Below, piece by piece: positions 11,200 to 22,083 of a stretch of 64,000 bases of DNA. The DNA is taken from contig JAPTOF010000024.1 in NCBI GenBank assembly GCA_028554755.1, positions 2,728,001 to 2,792,000 of the forward strand. The letters are read 5' to 3'. Origin of the DNA: Cordia subcordata. Lineage: Eukaryota; Streptophyta; Magnoliopsida; Boraginales; Cordiaceae. The notes under the pieces are model-generated. The model searched no databases, was not told the DNA's origin, and worked only from the letters and a program-made list of their open reading frames with translations. Made by a program: the position numbers and the translations under genes. The stretch's first letter is position 1. Every line of letters starts with the position of its first letter.

Positions 11200-11750
11200 T
11201 CTCATGTGTTGCCTTGAACGGCACCAAATAGAAGATGTAAACTTGTCATCTCAAGTTCAAACTCCTACTAAGACATAGGCAGTGATATAGAAAATTTCAT
11301 GAGCCTTTCTATGTCTACAAGTATTCAATTTCTCCATTCATTCACACTATTTTCCTTGTGAGGAAAAACTTGGTGTAGATTACTGAGTCATAATCCATAA
11401 TCTACAAGGTATTCCTCAAGTTTGCACGTAAGGCATATTTCACTTTGATTAGGATCAACGACGATTTGATGTATTCATCCAATTTCTGCTCCACTTTAGT
11501 CTCAAACCACCAAAGACTCGTGTAACATTAGAAGAGCATATTTGTATTCTTGAGCAATCTGTAGTCAAAACTAGTACTCATAACCTCAGAAACTAGTTAG
11601 ATCATGAAACCTCATATATTAATGTGAACCAATTTCCAACACTTTTGAACACCTTGCCATCCAGAGAAGAAAGGACCTTTTCAAGTCATTTTTCCCTCAT
11701 AGGCAAGACCATTAGAAGTTACATCTATGATATCTAGTAAGCTACGAAGC
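11200..11750 (-). pseudogene. pol: Copia B integrase remnant
   Basis: Reverse-strand reading near 11690 gives AYEGKMT*KGPF, matching the Cys-x-x-GKMTKxPF zone that leads into copia integrase. It is followed by KLVHINI (usual LVHTDVxGPM) and, nearer 11350, a degraded WMNGEIEYL resembling the WNGVxERRNRTL region around the third catalytic acid. Order and spacing agree with RT at lower and gag at higher coordinates. Frames are scrambled by stops; lineage within copia is not resolved. Confidence 0.45.
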
Positions 11751-11812
11751 CTACACTTAACTAAATTCTTATCCTACTCTTAGACAAGATGTCCCTTAGG
11801 TAAGATTAGAAG

Positions 11813-11924
11813 TTATGACTTCGAGATCTAATGAGCTGCAAAGCTCAAACTCAACTAACTTCTTATCATTATGACTTCGAGATCTAATGAGCTACAAAGC
11901 TCAAACTCGACTAACTTTTTATCA
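11813..11924. repeat. 56-bp tandem duplication in copia B pol
   Basis: Two adjacent copies start TTATGACTTCGAGATCTAAT at 11813 and 11869, differing at a few bases. A third, more diverged relative (ATCTAGTAAGCTACGAAGCC) lies just upstream at about 11730-11760, and a flanking phrase TAGACAAGATGTC also recurs (11780, 11931). This looks like local slippage within the dead element and is not a functional site. Confidence 0.75.
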
Positions 11925-12099
11925 CGCCTTAGACAAGATGTCTCATGCGTGAGTGTGTCGAAACTGTTATTGGTAAGAGAAACGATCCTTTCATGGATCA
12001 AATTTGCTCTATATTATACAGTAATAGTGTAACAAGATATTGTTAAACCATTTTATACTTTACCAAACAACAAATAATTTTATATCTACTAATATTAAA

Positions 12100-12418
12100 A
12101 TCAGAATAAAAAATACAATGTTTGTGAAAACTTGATCAAAGTTCTTTCACATGTTCGGTACATAAATATTAACTTTAATATCCAAATATTATGTAACTCC
12201 CACTGCATAAGCCCATACTTTGCTTCGCTACGCACTCTGAAAGTAAAGCTTCTTCACTTCTTATCCACGTCTCTTGAAACCACTACTAGAAATAGCAGTT
12301 ATGGTTACTGGCTCACGGTATACTCACAACTAAAACCAGCTACCACAAGGGTTTCATCGTGAGAAGTGAAACTAATACTTTTCCCGCACTTGGTTAAGTA
12401 TTTGGGGCAATCTATCTT
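12100..12418 (-). pseudogene. pol: Copia B protease-region remnant
   Basis: Reverse-strand translation near 12130-12200 gives NIYVPNM*KNFDQVF, which fits the copia phrase following the protease, (V)LYVPxLRRNLISVS. The DSGATNH active site expected near 12300-12360 is not clearly readable. Position between the zinc knuckle (12419) and the integrase remnant supports the assignment. The ORF at 12132-12362 on the other strand is a shadow. Confidence 0.4.
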
Positions 12419-13190
12419 CTAGTGCCCTTTCTCATAGCATTTAAAGCACTTCTTTTTGGCCTTATCATCTGCTACCCTCTTTCATTTCTTTTTAGGACCA
12501 GTATGTTGCTATTGCTTAACACTATCTAACTGCCCCTTTCTATGTTCCAATTGTTTTCCTTATCACTAAAGTGAACAGTACCAGAAGGTTTAACTTTAGG
12601 AATGGAATCCTAGGCCTTTTTTTGAATGATGAACTCTACTTCCTAAAGCTCCTTCAATATATCAAAAAGGGTCAAGTTCAACTTGCTTGCTTGACTCAAT
12701 AGTCAGCTTGAACTTCTTGAAGGATTCAAGTAGAGTCTTGAATATCGTCTGAACACGAGTTGTAGTGTCAATCTAAGCACCTAAGATCTTGGCAATACTA
12801 AAGTTACCTATCAATCTAAGCATATGGTCTTTGATAGATTCCCTTTCTGCGATCCTAGTATTCATGATCTCTCTCATAGCAGCTTGCCTTGCCGGCCTAC
12901 TAATGTCTTTGAACATCTTAAACAATAAGGTCATGATTTCTATAATAGTCCTTAAACCCTCATGCTGTATTAGCAGGCTGTCAAAAAAATATGCTAATAT
13001 ATAGCACTTGGCCATAGTATTAGCTCTACTCCAACCCTGCTCAGCATCCTGCTAGGTATTAGTTATTCGATCCCTATCCGAGGATAAGATTGGGTAAGAA
13101 CAATCTTGTACCCATCATTGCTGAGTATTTTGTCCAAGTTGCTCTTTCAGTCAACATAGTTTGGCCTAGTTAACTATCTTATATAGAATA
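12419..13190 (-). pseudogene. gag: Copia B gag with UBN2-like core and truncated zinc knuckle
   Basis: The best frame, 13015-12773 on the - strand, reads MAKCYILAYFFDSLLIQHEG, then MFKDISRPARQAAMREIMNT and IKDHMLRLIGNFSIAKILGA. This is the core of the copia gag family with the (R)CYILAS..LQxQHE, SRxARxEAxRxIMNTKM and DHMLKMI..LNxxEILGA series. Downstream the knuckle is KKCFKCYEKGH at 12451-12422, followed at once by a stop (12421-12419), so the last Cys of CX2CX4HX4C is lost. Upstream of 13015 gag-like codons continue toward about 13190 with stops; no reliable start codon is visible. Confidence 0.72.
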
Positions 13191-13400
13191 CCCACCAAAA
13201 ACACTGGAGGAACTAATCAACATTTTTACTGGATACACAAATAAATACGTTATAAATGAATGATTGAAATTTGTATGATGCAAGTATGATATGTATGTAA
13301 CAGTGGAAAACAATATACATTTAACTTTCTACATTCTTTGCCATTTAGTAGATAAACCCTCAAACTACTATGATGTAATAGTGTCTCAACCCTATTACTT

Positions 13401-14046
13401 GAACTCCACCGATGGGGTGGCTGAACTAGCGAATAGTTAAGTCAAGCTATAACCTATTTGGATAACGCTTATCTAGATAAACTCTATCTAACGGTTTCCA
13501 ATCACTATTTTGTTTGGCCTCTCAAATCTCCTAGGGGCCTCCATCAATGGGGTGACCGAACCTATGATTTGAGTTGAGTGTGTCAACCATTCCTTTGTGC
13601 CATTCCTCTGCATGTTCTAGACTTGAGCTCTCCAATGAGGCGGTAAACCCTCATCCACAAATAGTGAGGTAGTCTTTGGAAAAGAACTCCACCGATGGGG
13701 TGGCCGAACTTTTTTAACACCCTTACGAATATGCACGTTAAGTCTGCCTTGCTAAAATTGAGTTAAGGTGACACCCTCTGATAGGGAGGTTAATGCCTCT
13801 TACTCTTAGCGTGATATGGAAAGCCGTAGGGTTTTCCAATCCCCTCTCCCACTCAATCTTTTTGCTTAATTAAGGTTTTATATCCTCTGTTTATCTTGGT
13901 CCCATATATTTCAGACCTGAACAACCCTTTTGAATCGAAAGACTTCAAAAAGTTTGAGACTAAAGCCCACCAATAGGGAAGTGACTTTTGTCAACATCTC
14001 ACAAGGTGATCCATAGTGATGAACTCTACCGATGGGGTGGCCGAAC
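13401..14046 (-). repeat. Seven related CCACC..GGTGG stem-loop units in copia B leader
   Basis: Units at 13401-13426, 13534-13561, 13625-13648, 13684-13709, 13771-13794, 13963-13986 and 14021-14046 share the core CCACCGATGGGGTGG with decay. The outer frame GAACT..CCGAAC is kept in the first, fourth and seventh. The core can fold as a 5-bp stem (CCACC/GGTGG). Spacing is irregular (about 60-190 bp), so this is a dispersed motif and not a simple tandem array. It lies in the roughly 2-kb leader between primer site and gag, where copia elements carry RNA packaging and translation signals; a function here is only inferred. Confidence 0.6.
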
Positions 14047-15197
14047 TCACCAATACCTTTTGTTTTAAGATTCAACTTTGTGTTTCTAAAACTTGACACT
14101 TAAACAGATTTTGACCTAACGTTGGGCTCTAAACAAACCCTTAGGTTGGCAATATGACTTCCTATATTTTATCTTAATACCTTTAGTTTTGATCTTAACA
14201 CCCTTTGGATGTAAATCCTCTTTGTGTTACAAAACTAGCCATTTGTATCAAAATAGAGTTTAGACCTAAATCCCGGCTTTAAGAAACCTTTAGGTAGGCA
14301 ATACAAAATTATCTAGTTAAGTCATATATGGTTCTTAGGATTTTAAAGTCCACAAATTAAATCCTAACCAATTTGGCCATCTTAGTTTGCATCTTTAGAC
14401 TTAATTGTTTTATAATTATCTAGTCTAAGCAACTTAGATTGTTAGGCCAACCAACTTTGTTTTAAAAAACTAACTCTAAGGGTTTCGCTAATTTTAAACC
14501 CTATTAGATGGACAATGTGACTATGTGATATTGGGCATGCTCATAATCATACATACAAGTAATCATATAATAAAGACATAAAAATAAAACATCTATAGCA
14601 CGTAGTTCTCTCGTGATGGCTCCTTGTTTAATGCTTTAGGCCATAATGGCCCAAAACCAAAAAACTTAAGCTTGGTCAATGTTTTACTTCACAGACCTTA
14701 GGCCCAAATTAGCCTCTTTGATTGGTTTGGATCTGCCTTGGCTCTCCCAAGCTCGTGAAGACAACTCTCCATGGATCTCGATCACCTTCTTCTCCATCAA
14801 TACTTGTGATGCTTTCCAATGGAAAGGGATATTACATGAAATTATGCTAGGAAACCTATATAAGCTTCCAATACTAAAAGAAATATAAATTGGCCCAAAA
14901 ATACATGCCATAAAATTCCTATGCTTCTTTTAAACTGAAGCTACAAAATTTTCCAGCAAACAAATTACTTGTAAAAAAACATCCTATGATCACACAATGA
15001 TGACCATACATCAATTCTAAACAACATTCCAACGAACCATCATGAGAGAACGTTAAATCCCTACATGGTTAACAATATTCTAGCAAACAACACATTGAAA
15101 ATTGCACCTATTCTCGCCAGCCACGAGACAATTACTAGCGTTCTTTTCAATTCTAGTGTTCTAGATCAATCATCCTAAGCATATGCAATGGTAACCT
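14047..15197 (-). other. Copia B 5' leader, no gene seen
   Basis: About 1.15 kb between the stem-loop units and the primer site. It contains repeated short phrases such as TTTAGGTWGGCAATA (about 14130-14300), but no ORF of substance; the 14679-14911 ORFs on opposite strands overlap each other and match no family I recognise. The leader of about 2 kb in total is long for a copia element. Confidence 0.6.
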
Positions 15198-15209
15198 GCT
15201 CTGATACCA
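15198..15209 (-). other. Copia B primer binding site (initiator tRNA-Met type)
   Basis: The + strand GCTCTGATACCA is the reverse complement of TGGTATCAGAGC, complementary to the 3' end of plant initiator tRNA-Met, and lies two bases inside the LTR starting at 15212. This fixes element polarity as minus. Confidence 0.9.
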
Positions 15210-15211
15210 CT

Positions 15212-17442
15212 TGAAGGATCTAATAGAGCATGCAAGACTAACCCTAGGTCATTTTTTATAATTTTAACCCTAGGCACAATGGAAAAATAAATACTTGTAT
15301 ACAATAATACCACACATGCATAAAATAAACAAGAACACAAAGTAAAATTGTTAGAACAAATTTACCTCCTGGAGCAAAAAATGACTAGAAACTTTAGCTA
15401 ACTATCGAAGTACCTTTTGGACCTCTAATCAACAATCTAACCACTGGATTTGAAGCCCTAGAAGTGTAGAACATTCTCCTAGAATTTCAGCACAATCAAA
15501 TAAGTTATGGACATCTAATCAAGCCCGGATCTGAGATTGCGCAGGTTGTGACGGGAAAAGACAATTTCTATCTTGTGTTTTTCTCTCTGAAATGTTCTTA
15601 TAATCTATAAGAACGGCCCAAAAAGCTTTGATCTTCCTTGCTATGACTGGCGAGATGTTAACAATAAGCAAGAACCAAATTCTTGGTGAAAGAATTGGTT
15701 TTAGAATTGTAGAAGTCTAATTTTATTTTTGGTCAATCAAGAGAAGAAGAAGAGAAGGAGGAGAGAATGTTTTTCTTTTTTAAACTTCTCCAAGAATGTA
15801 CGTGTCTTCCATCCTTTTGACGTACAAAAGCTTCTGCATTTTAGCAAACTTAGTTAACCCCCTTTAAGAGTTCTTTTAGCAATAGAACTCTTAAGTAGAC
15901 TAGGATTTTATCTTGAGGAGTTTAAATTCAAGTAGAATATCTTTAGGTGTTAGTTTCAAATTAAAACTAACTCTTGACCTAATCTTTTAGAATTTAAATC
16001 CCAACAAACCTTCTAGAACTTGCGGGGCCCACTATCTCTTTTTTCTTTCTGAATTTGGATACCTCCTTGCAAGACAACTCGACAAAAAAAAATTAATATT
16101 CCAAGGTAGGAAACTTGAAGTTCAAGATATTTGAATTATCTTGTAAAATATATCAACTCCATCCTAATTTGGAAACTTTACTCAAAAGTCATGTCTCGCA
16201 TACCTAGAATCTTTAGGAAAGAGATTAAGACACATTCTAATTATCTACAATAAATCTTGGACCAATAAGAATTAAGAACAAATCTTATTTCTTATTTCCA
16301 AGAATCCTAATGCAATTAGAACTCTTACGAAAACACGCATTTAGCAATCGACCAATCCAAGCAAAGACTTCTCATGCTTAAAACAATGTCCCGCTAGTAG
16401 AGGGACCAAAAGACGTAACTACACTTGGCTCACAAAATGACCAAATGCCTTTGCCTCCCCTTACGCGACATAATGACCATTTTGACCCTAGTCTATTTCA
16501 CCACAAGACTAAAGCCCCACTTCAAGGATAATTACTGGATGTTAGAAGCTTGTCACAACAATGAGTGACCTTTGTCTTTGAACTACTAAGCAAAATGACT
16601 AAAACGCCCTTCTATGTATGCCCGCAGTCAAGGTCGGTCATTTGACTGTACCATCACCTTCTTAAATACATCTAAACCTTGGAATAACTTGTCCAAGATA
16701 TCAATCATCGTCTGGTCACATTACTCTTGATCTCGGGAGTGACCTACAAGTTAAATGATCGATATACCCTTGAAGGGTTATACCACTAGATCTAGATTTA
16801 GATGATCATAAGAACAAGACCAAAGGGGCACATAGAATCTACTATTGCATATACATGTCCCAACTGACCAGAACTCAACAACCAACGCACAGAGCTATTG
16901 ACCTTAGCCAAGCAAGGTCTCGCTCATAGTGGGTCAAAGTGCTAAACTCTGGATCTGTTAGTTCATCCACCTACGCTCAAGATTAAGAGCATTGGCCACT
17001 TAGCAGCAGTGAGTATTGTGTTTTTTAACTTTGATAGTACGGTTGCAAAAAAACTAACTCACAGTTGTCCAGTTCAATGTGTGACACACGCACTAGAGAG
17101 ACAAGTTCAGAAAGGCCTCGAATGATCTAGGTAGGTTACCATCACAAGGAGACTTGCTCGCTATAACCTTATCCTAGTAGAGTGCCTAGCACCACTATAT
17201 AGTTATGGACTTATTTATAACATTACTAATACTAGACTTCGACCTACTGTGCGTCCAGCCTTGCTGTGTACCCAAATCTTTAGTTAATGTCGTTGGGCCT
17301 TCATGTATCACAACAACGCATAGTGGAGAGAATATAGTGTGCGAAACTCAATCATATTAACCCAAAAAAAAAAACTTAGGCGTATTATGTCTCGTATCCT
17401 GTAAACATCTGGCACTTGTGGTCTTTAGGGCATACAAACCCA
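15212..17442 (-). repeat. 5' LTR of copia B
   Basis: 2,231 bp, TGAAGGATCTAAT..CATACAAACCCA on the + strand. It pairs with 5754-9843 minus the solo LTR. The uninterrupted GGACTTATTTAT at 17207-17218 is the natural empty site for the solo LTR insertion in the sister LTR. It retains about 85 bp (15500-15590) missing from the sister. Confidence 0.9.
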
Positions 17443-17445
17443 ACC

Positions 17446-17649
17446 ACATGGACCGAAAATTGGCAAAGTTGATCGAGTGGCATACCAACATTGACTCTAA
17501 GATCAAGGGAATGAGCACGAACATGAACAACTTCTTCAAAAACTATCAAGGCCACAATCCCCAGTTTTGCTTCCATTATCCTTTTTTCTTAAAAACATTC
17601 CACCTGCATTTTGACCTTGAACACTCAATTTTGTCTTATGGTTTTTAGC
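17446..17649 (+). pseudogene. Copia A ORF3, C-terminal part
   Basis: The + frame reads MDRKLAKLIEWHTNIDSKIK, then GMSTNMNNFFKNYQGHNP, ending with a stop at 17646-17648. This helical, charged tail matches the end of the copia C ORF3 (REHIDTEIAGMHSDMK near 55860), so it is the distal piece of the gene cut at 5753. Joining across the insertion also needs a frame change. A coiled-coil-like C-terminus is the only visible feature. Confidence 0.65.
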
Positions 17650-18001
17650 ATCCTTGCGTTTGGACATCTCGTTTTAGTTTGAATTGGTTTTATCCTTAGT
17701 TTTAGCCTTAGTTCTATTTGTTTTGATGATTATCTATCCCTTATGAATTGAAAAATGTCTTTTCCCAATTGTATTTATTTTGGTGATGCCAAAGGGGGAG
17801 AAGAACATAGAATATGTGATAAATATGTGATGCTATGTTTGCTACAAATGTGATGTATGATGTTATGTTTTGTCATGTGATGGAAGTTGCATATTTTGTG
17901 AATGAGAATATGTTGGATAAAATTGCTTATTAGATGTGCATAAATTGAAGGGGATTTATATCTATTTTAATGCATATAAGCTTAATATGGTCATTTTCTT
18001 T

Positions 18002-18068
<67 letters not shown>

Positions 18069-18127
18069 AGGGGGAGTTACAAGCCTTTTAGTGAATAATA
18101 ATTTGTCATCATAAAAAAAAGGGAGAT
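17650..18127 (+). other. Copia A 3' untranslated region with repeated polypurine tracts and GT/AT microsatellite
   Basis: Non-coding stretch with three purine-rich tracts: CCAAAGGGGGAGAAG near 17789, TGAGGGGGAG near 18066, and AAAAAAAAGGGAGATTG ending at 18127 directly before the LTR. The last is the plus-strand primer position. A (GT)n(AT)n microsatellite occupies about 18006-18064. Multiple tracts with phrases such as GATGATGCCAAAGGGGGAGA are typical of the SIRE lineage, and copia C shows the same set. Confidence 0.75.
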
Positions 18128-19618
18128 TGTTGGCATAAATGTAATTTAAGTAATTGTTTTGATAATGAAAATTATTGTTAAAGCATGCTTATTTGAATGA
18201 ATTAATTATACTTGCTAGTAGTGTTTTTGAGAATACATCTAGCATATTAGTCTTAGCAAGTTGATAGAGTGTAAATAAAGATATCTAAGCTCATAGAAGA
18301 TGTCAACTTTGATTGAATGCAAAGCTTGGTTCAAAGAATGAAGGAAGCACTCAAGTGAAAATCATTGAAGAAAAAGAAGAGGGAGTCACAAGGCGGAGAT
18401 GAGATGATATAAGGGGTACTAGTTATGCTCACTGATGTTTGGCCTTGACTATGCTTAATATTATGGCTTATGATTGCTTGATTTTCCTACCTCTTTCTAA
18501 GTGCTTCTCTTCCAAAATTATTCTTGAAAATCAAAGTGTTCTTAGAGTTTTAAAATGTTTTGAGAAACTTCAAATTAATCTTCAAAAGCAATAAAATAAT
18601 TTTGATGTGATCTTGTTCAAATGTTTTAAACTTTCAAAGACATGCTAGAAACACTTGCAAAGTAAAACAAACACTTTTTTTTAAAGTAAACTAGTAGCCA
18701 AAATTAAATTCTGGAACTGCTAGTCACCCTCTGCTAGTCGACCGGTAGAGCCCTATGTCTGACTGGCAATTCCAGAAAGGAATAGGAATGCTGTGGGTCA
18801 CTCATCCGGTTGACCGAACCATTGACCGATAGCTACACAGATTTGCTATTTTTGATCGTTGGCAGTACCTTTATCATTCCTACAAATAGCCCGTTCACCC
18901 CCAATTTGGAAACAACCCTAGATTTTGAATTTCAAATAGTTCCTAAGCTATTATTCATCTTTTCAAACACTTTTTGCTTGAGAAATCATTCTTGTGAGCT
19001 ATAAATTTGCATTAATCTTGAGCAAACTTTGAGCTTTTCATTTTTCATATCTTGCTTTTTAGAAGTTATATTGATTTAGCTTGGAGAAACTTTCCTTCTA
19101 TTGTTGATACATACACACCATAGCTTGATTATCTTGGAAAGATTGTAAAGCTCTTTGAGTGTGGGGAAATCATTAACAAAAAGAGGTTTTTGCTTGGTTT
19201 ATTTTGGAGTGGGATCCAAAGAGGTGTAAAGAGTTGCTTTAAGCTTCATCAACATTGAAGAACTTGATAGTGGAGGATTGATTCAAGTCCTAAGGAGAGA
19301 ATCCTTAGGCGGTGGACATAGGTTTTGCCAAACCATCTAAAAATGGTGTTGTCTATCTCTCTCTCTCTCTCTCTCTTTTCTTGATTTCTAGCTATTTTCA
19401 CTATTGCACTCAACATGCTCGATAAAATGCCTCAGCTAATGTGCTTGCTGTTTTTATGCTAAAAAGTTGATTATTTTGCTTGATTATATTTGTATCTCTC
19501 TAAGGAACATCATATTTGTGCTTTAAATTGATTTGATTTGTATTTTATAAAATTGATTTTAATTTAAATAATAATCCTATATAACTAAATTCACCCCTTC
19601 TCTTTAGTTATATTGCCA
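18128..19618 (+). repeat. 3' LTR of copia A
   Basis: Starts TGTTGGCATAAATG just after the purine tract and ends TATATTGCCA at 19618; the preceding AAATTCACCCC resembles the end of the copia C LTR. Length about 1,491 bp. It holds GTCGACC-type motifs at 18722-18835 (AGTCGACCGG, CGGTTGACCGAACC, TTGACCGATAG) followed by a TATA-like TACAAATAGCCC near 18880, plus a (TC)n run at about 19351-19377. The start is firm; the end is set by analogy and could move a few bases. Confidence 0.78.
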
Positions 19619-19751
19619 CTTAAAATAACTATAGTTGCCATAACTATTAATGAAATAAGATAATTTATTTTATAATTAAATATATGTTTCTTATAATAAT
19701 ACTTTATTTTTAAAGCATAATAAAATTATTTTTTAATAAATTAGTTTTATT
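19619..19751. other. AT-rich sequence between copia A and copia D
   Basis: 133 bp, very AT-rich, no ORF. The last five bases (19747-19751, TTATT) are the left target duplication of copia D; the same DNA resumes at 36765. Confidence 0.7.
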
Positions 19752-20025
19752 TGTTGTGAAACTAATCACGAATTATAAAGCTACTGAAATTAAATAGAGA
19801 AGAGAGAAAATAATATAAGATGGAGAAGAACTCTTATTATTTTGATGTGTAGAAAATACAATGCCAAGGGCCCTGTTTATAGGGGCAAATACAATAGAAG
19901 TTGGATAAGAGCAAACAACATAGTTCCAAACCAACTCTATTTCTGTAGAGATAAAGATAACTATATCTCATATGTGATAACTCCTACCATGATGAATATC
20001 CACATATATTTATAATTTCATAACA
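19752..20025 (-). repeat. 3' LTR of copia D
   Basis: TGTTGTGAAACTAAT..ATTTCATAACA, 274 bp. Read in element sense it contains the TATA region at 19869-19884, which here is mutated (CCTATAAACAGG; intact CCTATAAATAGG in the partner LTR). Confidence 0.92.
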
Positions 20026-20039
20026 CTCCTCCTTAAATA

Positions 20040-20215
20040 TTTATCTTTGAGAATAGCCCTCATTAAAACCTTACTAGGAAAAAGCCCATTGAGAAAAAAA
20101 TCCTAGTGAAAGAAAAAGAGTACACTATACTTATAGCGCTTGTAACTGCCTTAATAAAAACCTTGCCAGGAAAATCCAGTGAGAAAAATCTAGGCGAAGG
20201 GAAAAAGAGTACAGT
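20040..20215 (-). repeat. Duplicated motif in copia D 3' untranslated region
   Basis: Two related blocks (about 20060-20128 and 20148-20215) each read TTA(A)TAAAAACCTT..CC/CTAGGAAAA, then AGTGAGAAAAA..CTAG, then GAA..AAAAAGAGTACA. They lie between RNase H and the 3' LTR of copia D. The small ORF on the - strand here is a by-product. Similar paired motifs are familiar from the same position in this type of copia element; function unknown. Confidence 0.6.
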
Positions 20216-21022
20216 ATGAATAATTCTCCCCCTCATGAAGACAATCAAGAGCAATCCTTAAGTCGTCGCATTCCAATCTTGTGCACCAGTTTCTCTAATG
20301 TTGTTATAGGTAATACTTTTGTAAACAAGTCTGCTAAATTTTAACTTGAGCGAACTGACGAACATCAATCTCACCTTTCTTTTGGAGTCCATGTGTAAAG
20401 AAGAACTTTGGTGAAATATGTTCAGTTCTATTTTCTTTGATGTAGCCTTCTTTAACTTGAGCAATACATACAACATCATCTTCATATAATATAGTGGAGT
20501 CTGCTTTGCTAGTTGAAATGTTGCATTCTCCTTTAATATGTTGAGTTAAAGACCTTAATTATGCACATTCTCAGCTCGCCTCATGTAGTGCAAGTAGTTC
20601 AACATGATTGTAGAAAGTGGAGACAATAGTTTGCTTTGTTTAACTCCAAGAAATAGCACTACCACCATATGTGAAGAGATACCCAGTTTCAGATCGTCCT
20701 TTATGTGAGTCAAATAAATACCCAACATCTGCATACCTAATTAATTTCGGTTGTGTACCCTTTGAATATAGTAATCCCATAACCATTGTTCCACGAAGAT
20801 AACAAAATATATGTTTAACACCAATCCAATGTCTTCGTGTTGGTGTAGCACTAAACCTTTGCTAATAGATTTAGAGCAAATGCAATATCAGGGCATGTAT
20901 TATTACAAGATACATTAATGCACCAATGACACTAAGATATGGTACTTCAAGACTAAGGATTTCTTCGTCATCCTCTTGAGGACGAAAAGAGTCCTTTTGT
21001 ATTTCAGGAGATCAGACGACCA
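20216..21022 (-). pseudogene. pol: Copia D RNase H
   Basis: Reverse-strand reading gives VIGALMYL, HWIGVKHIFCYLRGTMVMGL, GYLFDSHKGRSETGYLFTYG, GGSAISW and, further on, NRTEHISPKFFFTH. These are the standard copia RNase H steps: the Asp-rich DAGY/YLxDxHxxRSQTGYVF box, then HIxPKFF, in the right order after RT. Several stops and at least one frameshift. Confidence 0.8.
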
Positions 21023-21586
21023 TCAGTCACTCAATGGATGGGTTTTGTCTATGTTAAATCTCTTCAAGACTTTTTTAGTATAAGTCTTTTGGTCGACCAA
21101 AATTCCACTTGACAAATGCTTGATTTGAAAATCGAGACAAAATTTAGTTTTTCCAAGATCTTTCATATCAAACTCTTTAGTTAAACATGAAATTGCTGTT
21201 GTAAGGTCTTCAATAGTCCCTATGATATTTAAATCATCAACATATACTACAATAATAACGAACCCATTTCTTGATTTCTTAATAAAAACATGTGGGCTTA
21301 TGAGACTCTTGACATATCCTTCTTTAAAAAGGCATGTACTCAGACGGTTGTACCACATTCGTTTAGAATGTTTCAAGCCATATAAAGATCTTTGCAATTT
21401 GATGGAGTACATTTCTTGGGGATTTGATTTATATGCTTCAGACATATTTAATCCTTCAAGGACTTTCATATAAATATCATTATCGAGTGACCTATATAAA
21501 TATGCTGTCACTACATCCATAAGATGCATATGAAGTCTTTCAAAAATTGCTAGGCTAATTAAATATCTAAATGTAATTGCGTCCAC
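21023..21586 (-). pseudogene. pol: Copia D reverse transcriptase (longest open segment)
   Basis: A 187-codon open segment reads TFRYLISLAIFERLHMHLMD, VVTAYLYRSLDNDIYMKV, LQRSLYGLKHSKRMWYNRL, then the catalytic IIVVYVDDLNIIGT (YVDD intact) and EFDMKDLGKTKFCLDFQI. This is the palm and start of the thumb of copia RT, with the first Asp (LMDVVTAYL) also kept. The N-terminal RT motifs upstream (21590-21720 on the + strand) are frame-broken. Confidence 0.9.
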
Positions 21587-22083
21587 ATTAGGAGAATATG
21601 TCTCCTTATAATTAATTCCAGGCCTTTATGAAAATCTTGCATTACAAGTCATGTTTTATATCTCACAATTTCATTTTTTTCATTTTGTTTTTGCACGAAT
21701 ACCCACTTGTAACCTACAAGTCTTACATTTTTAGGTGTTTGGACTAGAGGTCCATAGACTTTACTCTTTGCAAGCGAATTTGTTCAACCTCAATTGCATC
21801 TTTCCATCTAGGCCAATCATTTCTAAGTCAATATTCTTGAACAGATTTTCGTTCAAGATCCTCACTTTCGTTCATCAATTTAGTAGCTACTACATATGTA
21901 AATTTTTCATTAATAACAATTTCATTTCGGTTCCATCTTTTTCCTGTAGAGATATAATTAATTCACATCTCTTCATTTTCAATATTATTGCTATTCAACT
22001 CATGCTCAGGTACTTGATATTCTGTTGAAGTTGCCTTTTTCAACTATTTGTGCGATATCTACAGGATTATCAAAAACACCAAC

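Larger units (their letters stand above)
5754..17445 (-). mobile_element. Copia element B, inserted in ORF3 of copia A
   Basis: Two direct repeats of about 2.2 kb begin TGAAGGATCTAAT at 5754 and at 15212 and end CATACAAACCCA at 9843 and 17442. Between them, on the - strand, are PBS, a long leader, gag with a UBN2-like core, zinc knuckle, integrase and RT remnants in copia order. The primer site GCTCTGATACCA (15198-15209) lies just inside the right LTR, so that is the 5' LTR and the element reads leftward. ACATG flanks it (5749-5753 and 17446-17450), with three extra bases (17443-17445) before the right copy, so the right boundary is uncertain by about 3 bp. All coding parts are ruined. Confidence 0.88.
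1..19618 (+). mobile_element. Copia element A: degenerate SIRE/Maximus-like Ty1/copia retrotransposon, 5' end outside window
   Basis: The + strand shows the Ty1/copia domain order: gag C-terminus (from 23), protease and GAG-pre-integrase (837), integrase (1439), reverse transcriptase (YVDD at 3025), RNase H (3251-3970), a third ORF (4410 onward), polypurine tracts and a 3' LTR (18128-19618). The extra ORF after pol, the gag phrase ALKATWDV..EHEIANFVCLMAN and the long LTR fit the SIRE/Maximus lineage. Copia B (5754-17445) interrupts ORF3, and the flanking ACATG copies (5749-5753, 17446-17450) support one insertion. The 5' LTR and first part of gag lie left of base 1, so its own target duplication cannot be checked. 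Many frameshifts and stops make it non-functional. Confidence 0.9.

Noticed and set aside
12132..12362. 76-codon + strand ORF
   Set aside because: Lies opposite the copia B protease region and has no recognisable domain.
13401..14046. CRISPR-like array of repeats
   Set aside because: Units are degenerate, irregularly spaced, and lie in a plant retrotransposon leader; no cas genes exist here.
18006..18064. (GT)n(AT)n as a regulatory Z-DNA site
   Set aside because: An ordinary microsatellite in a decayed 3' region; nothing else supports function.
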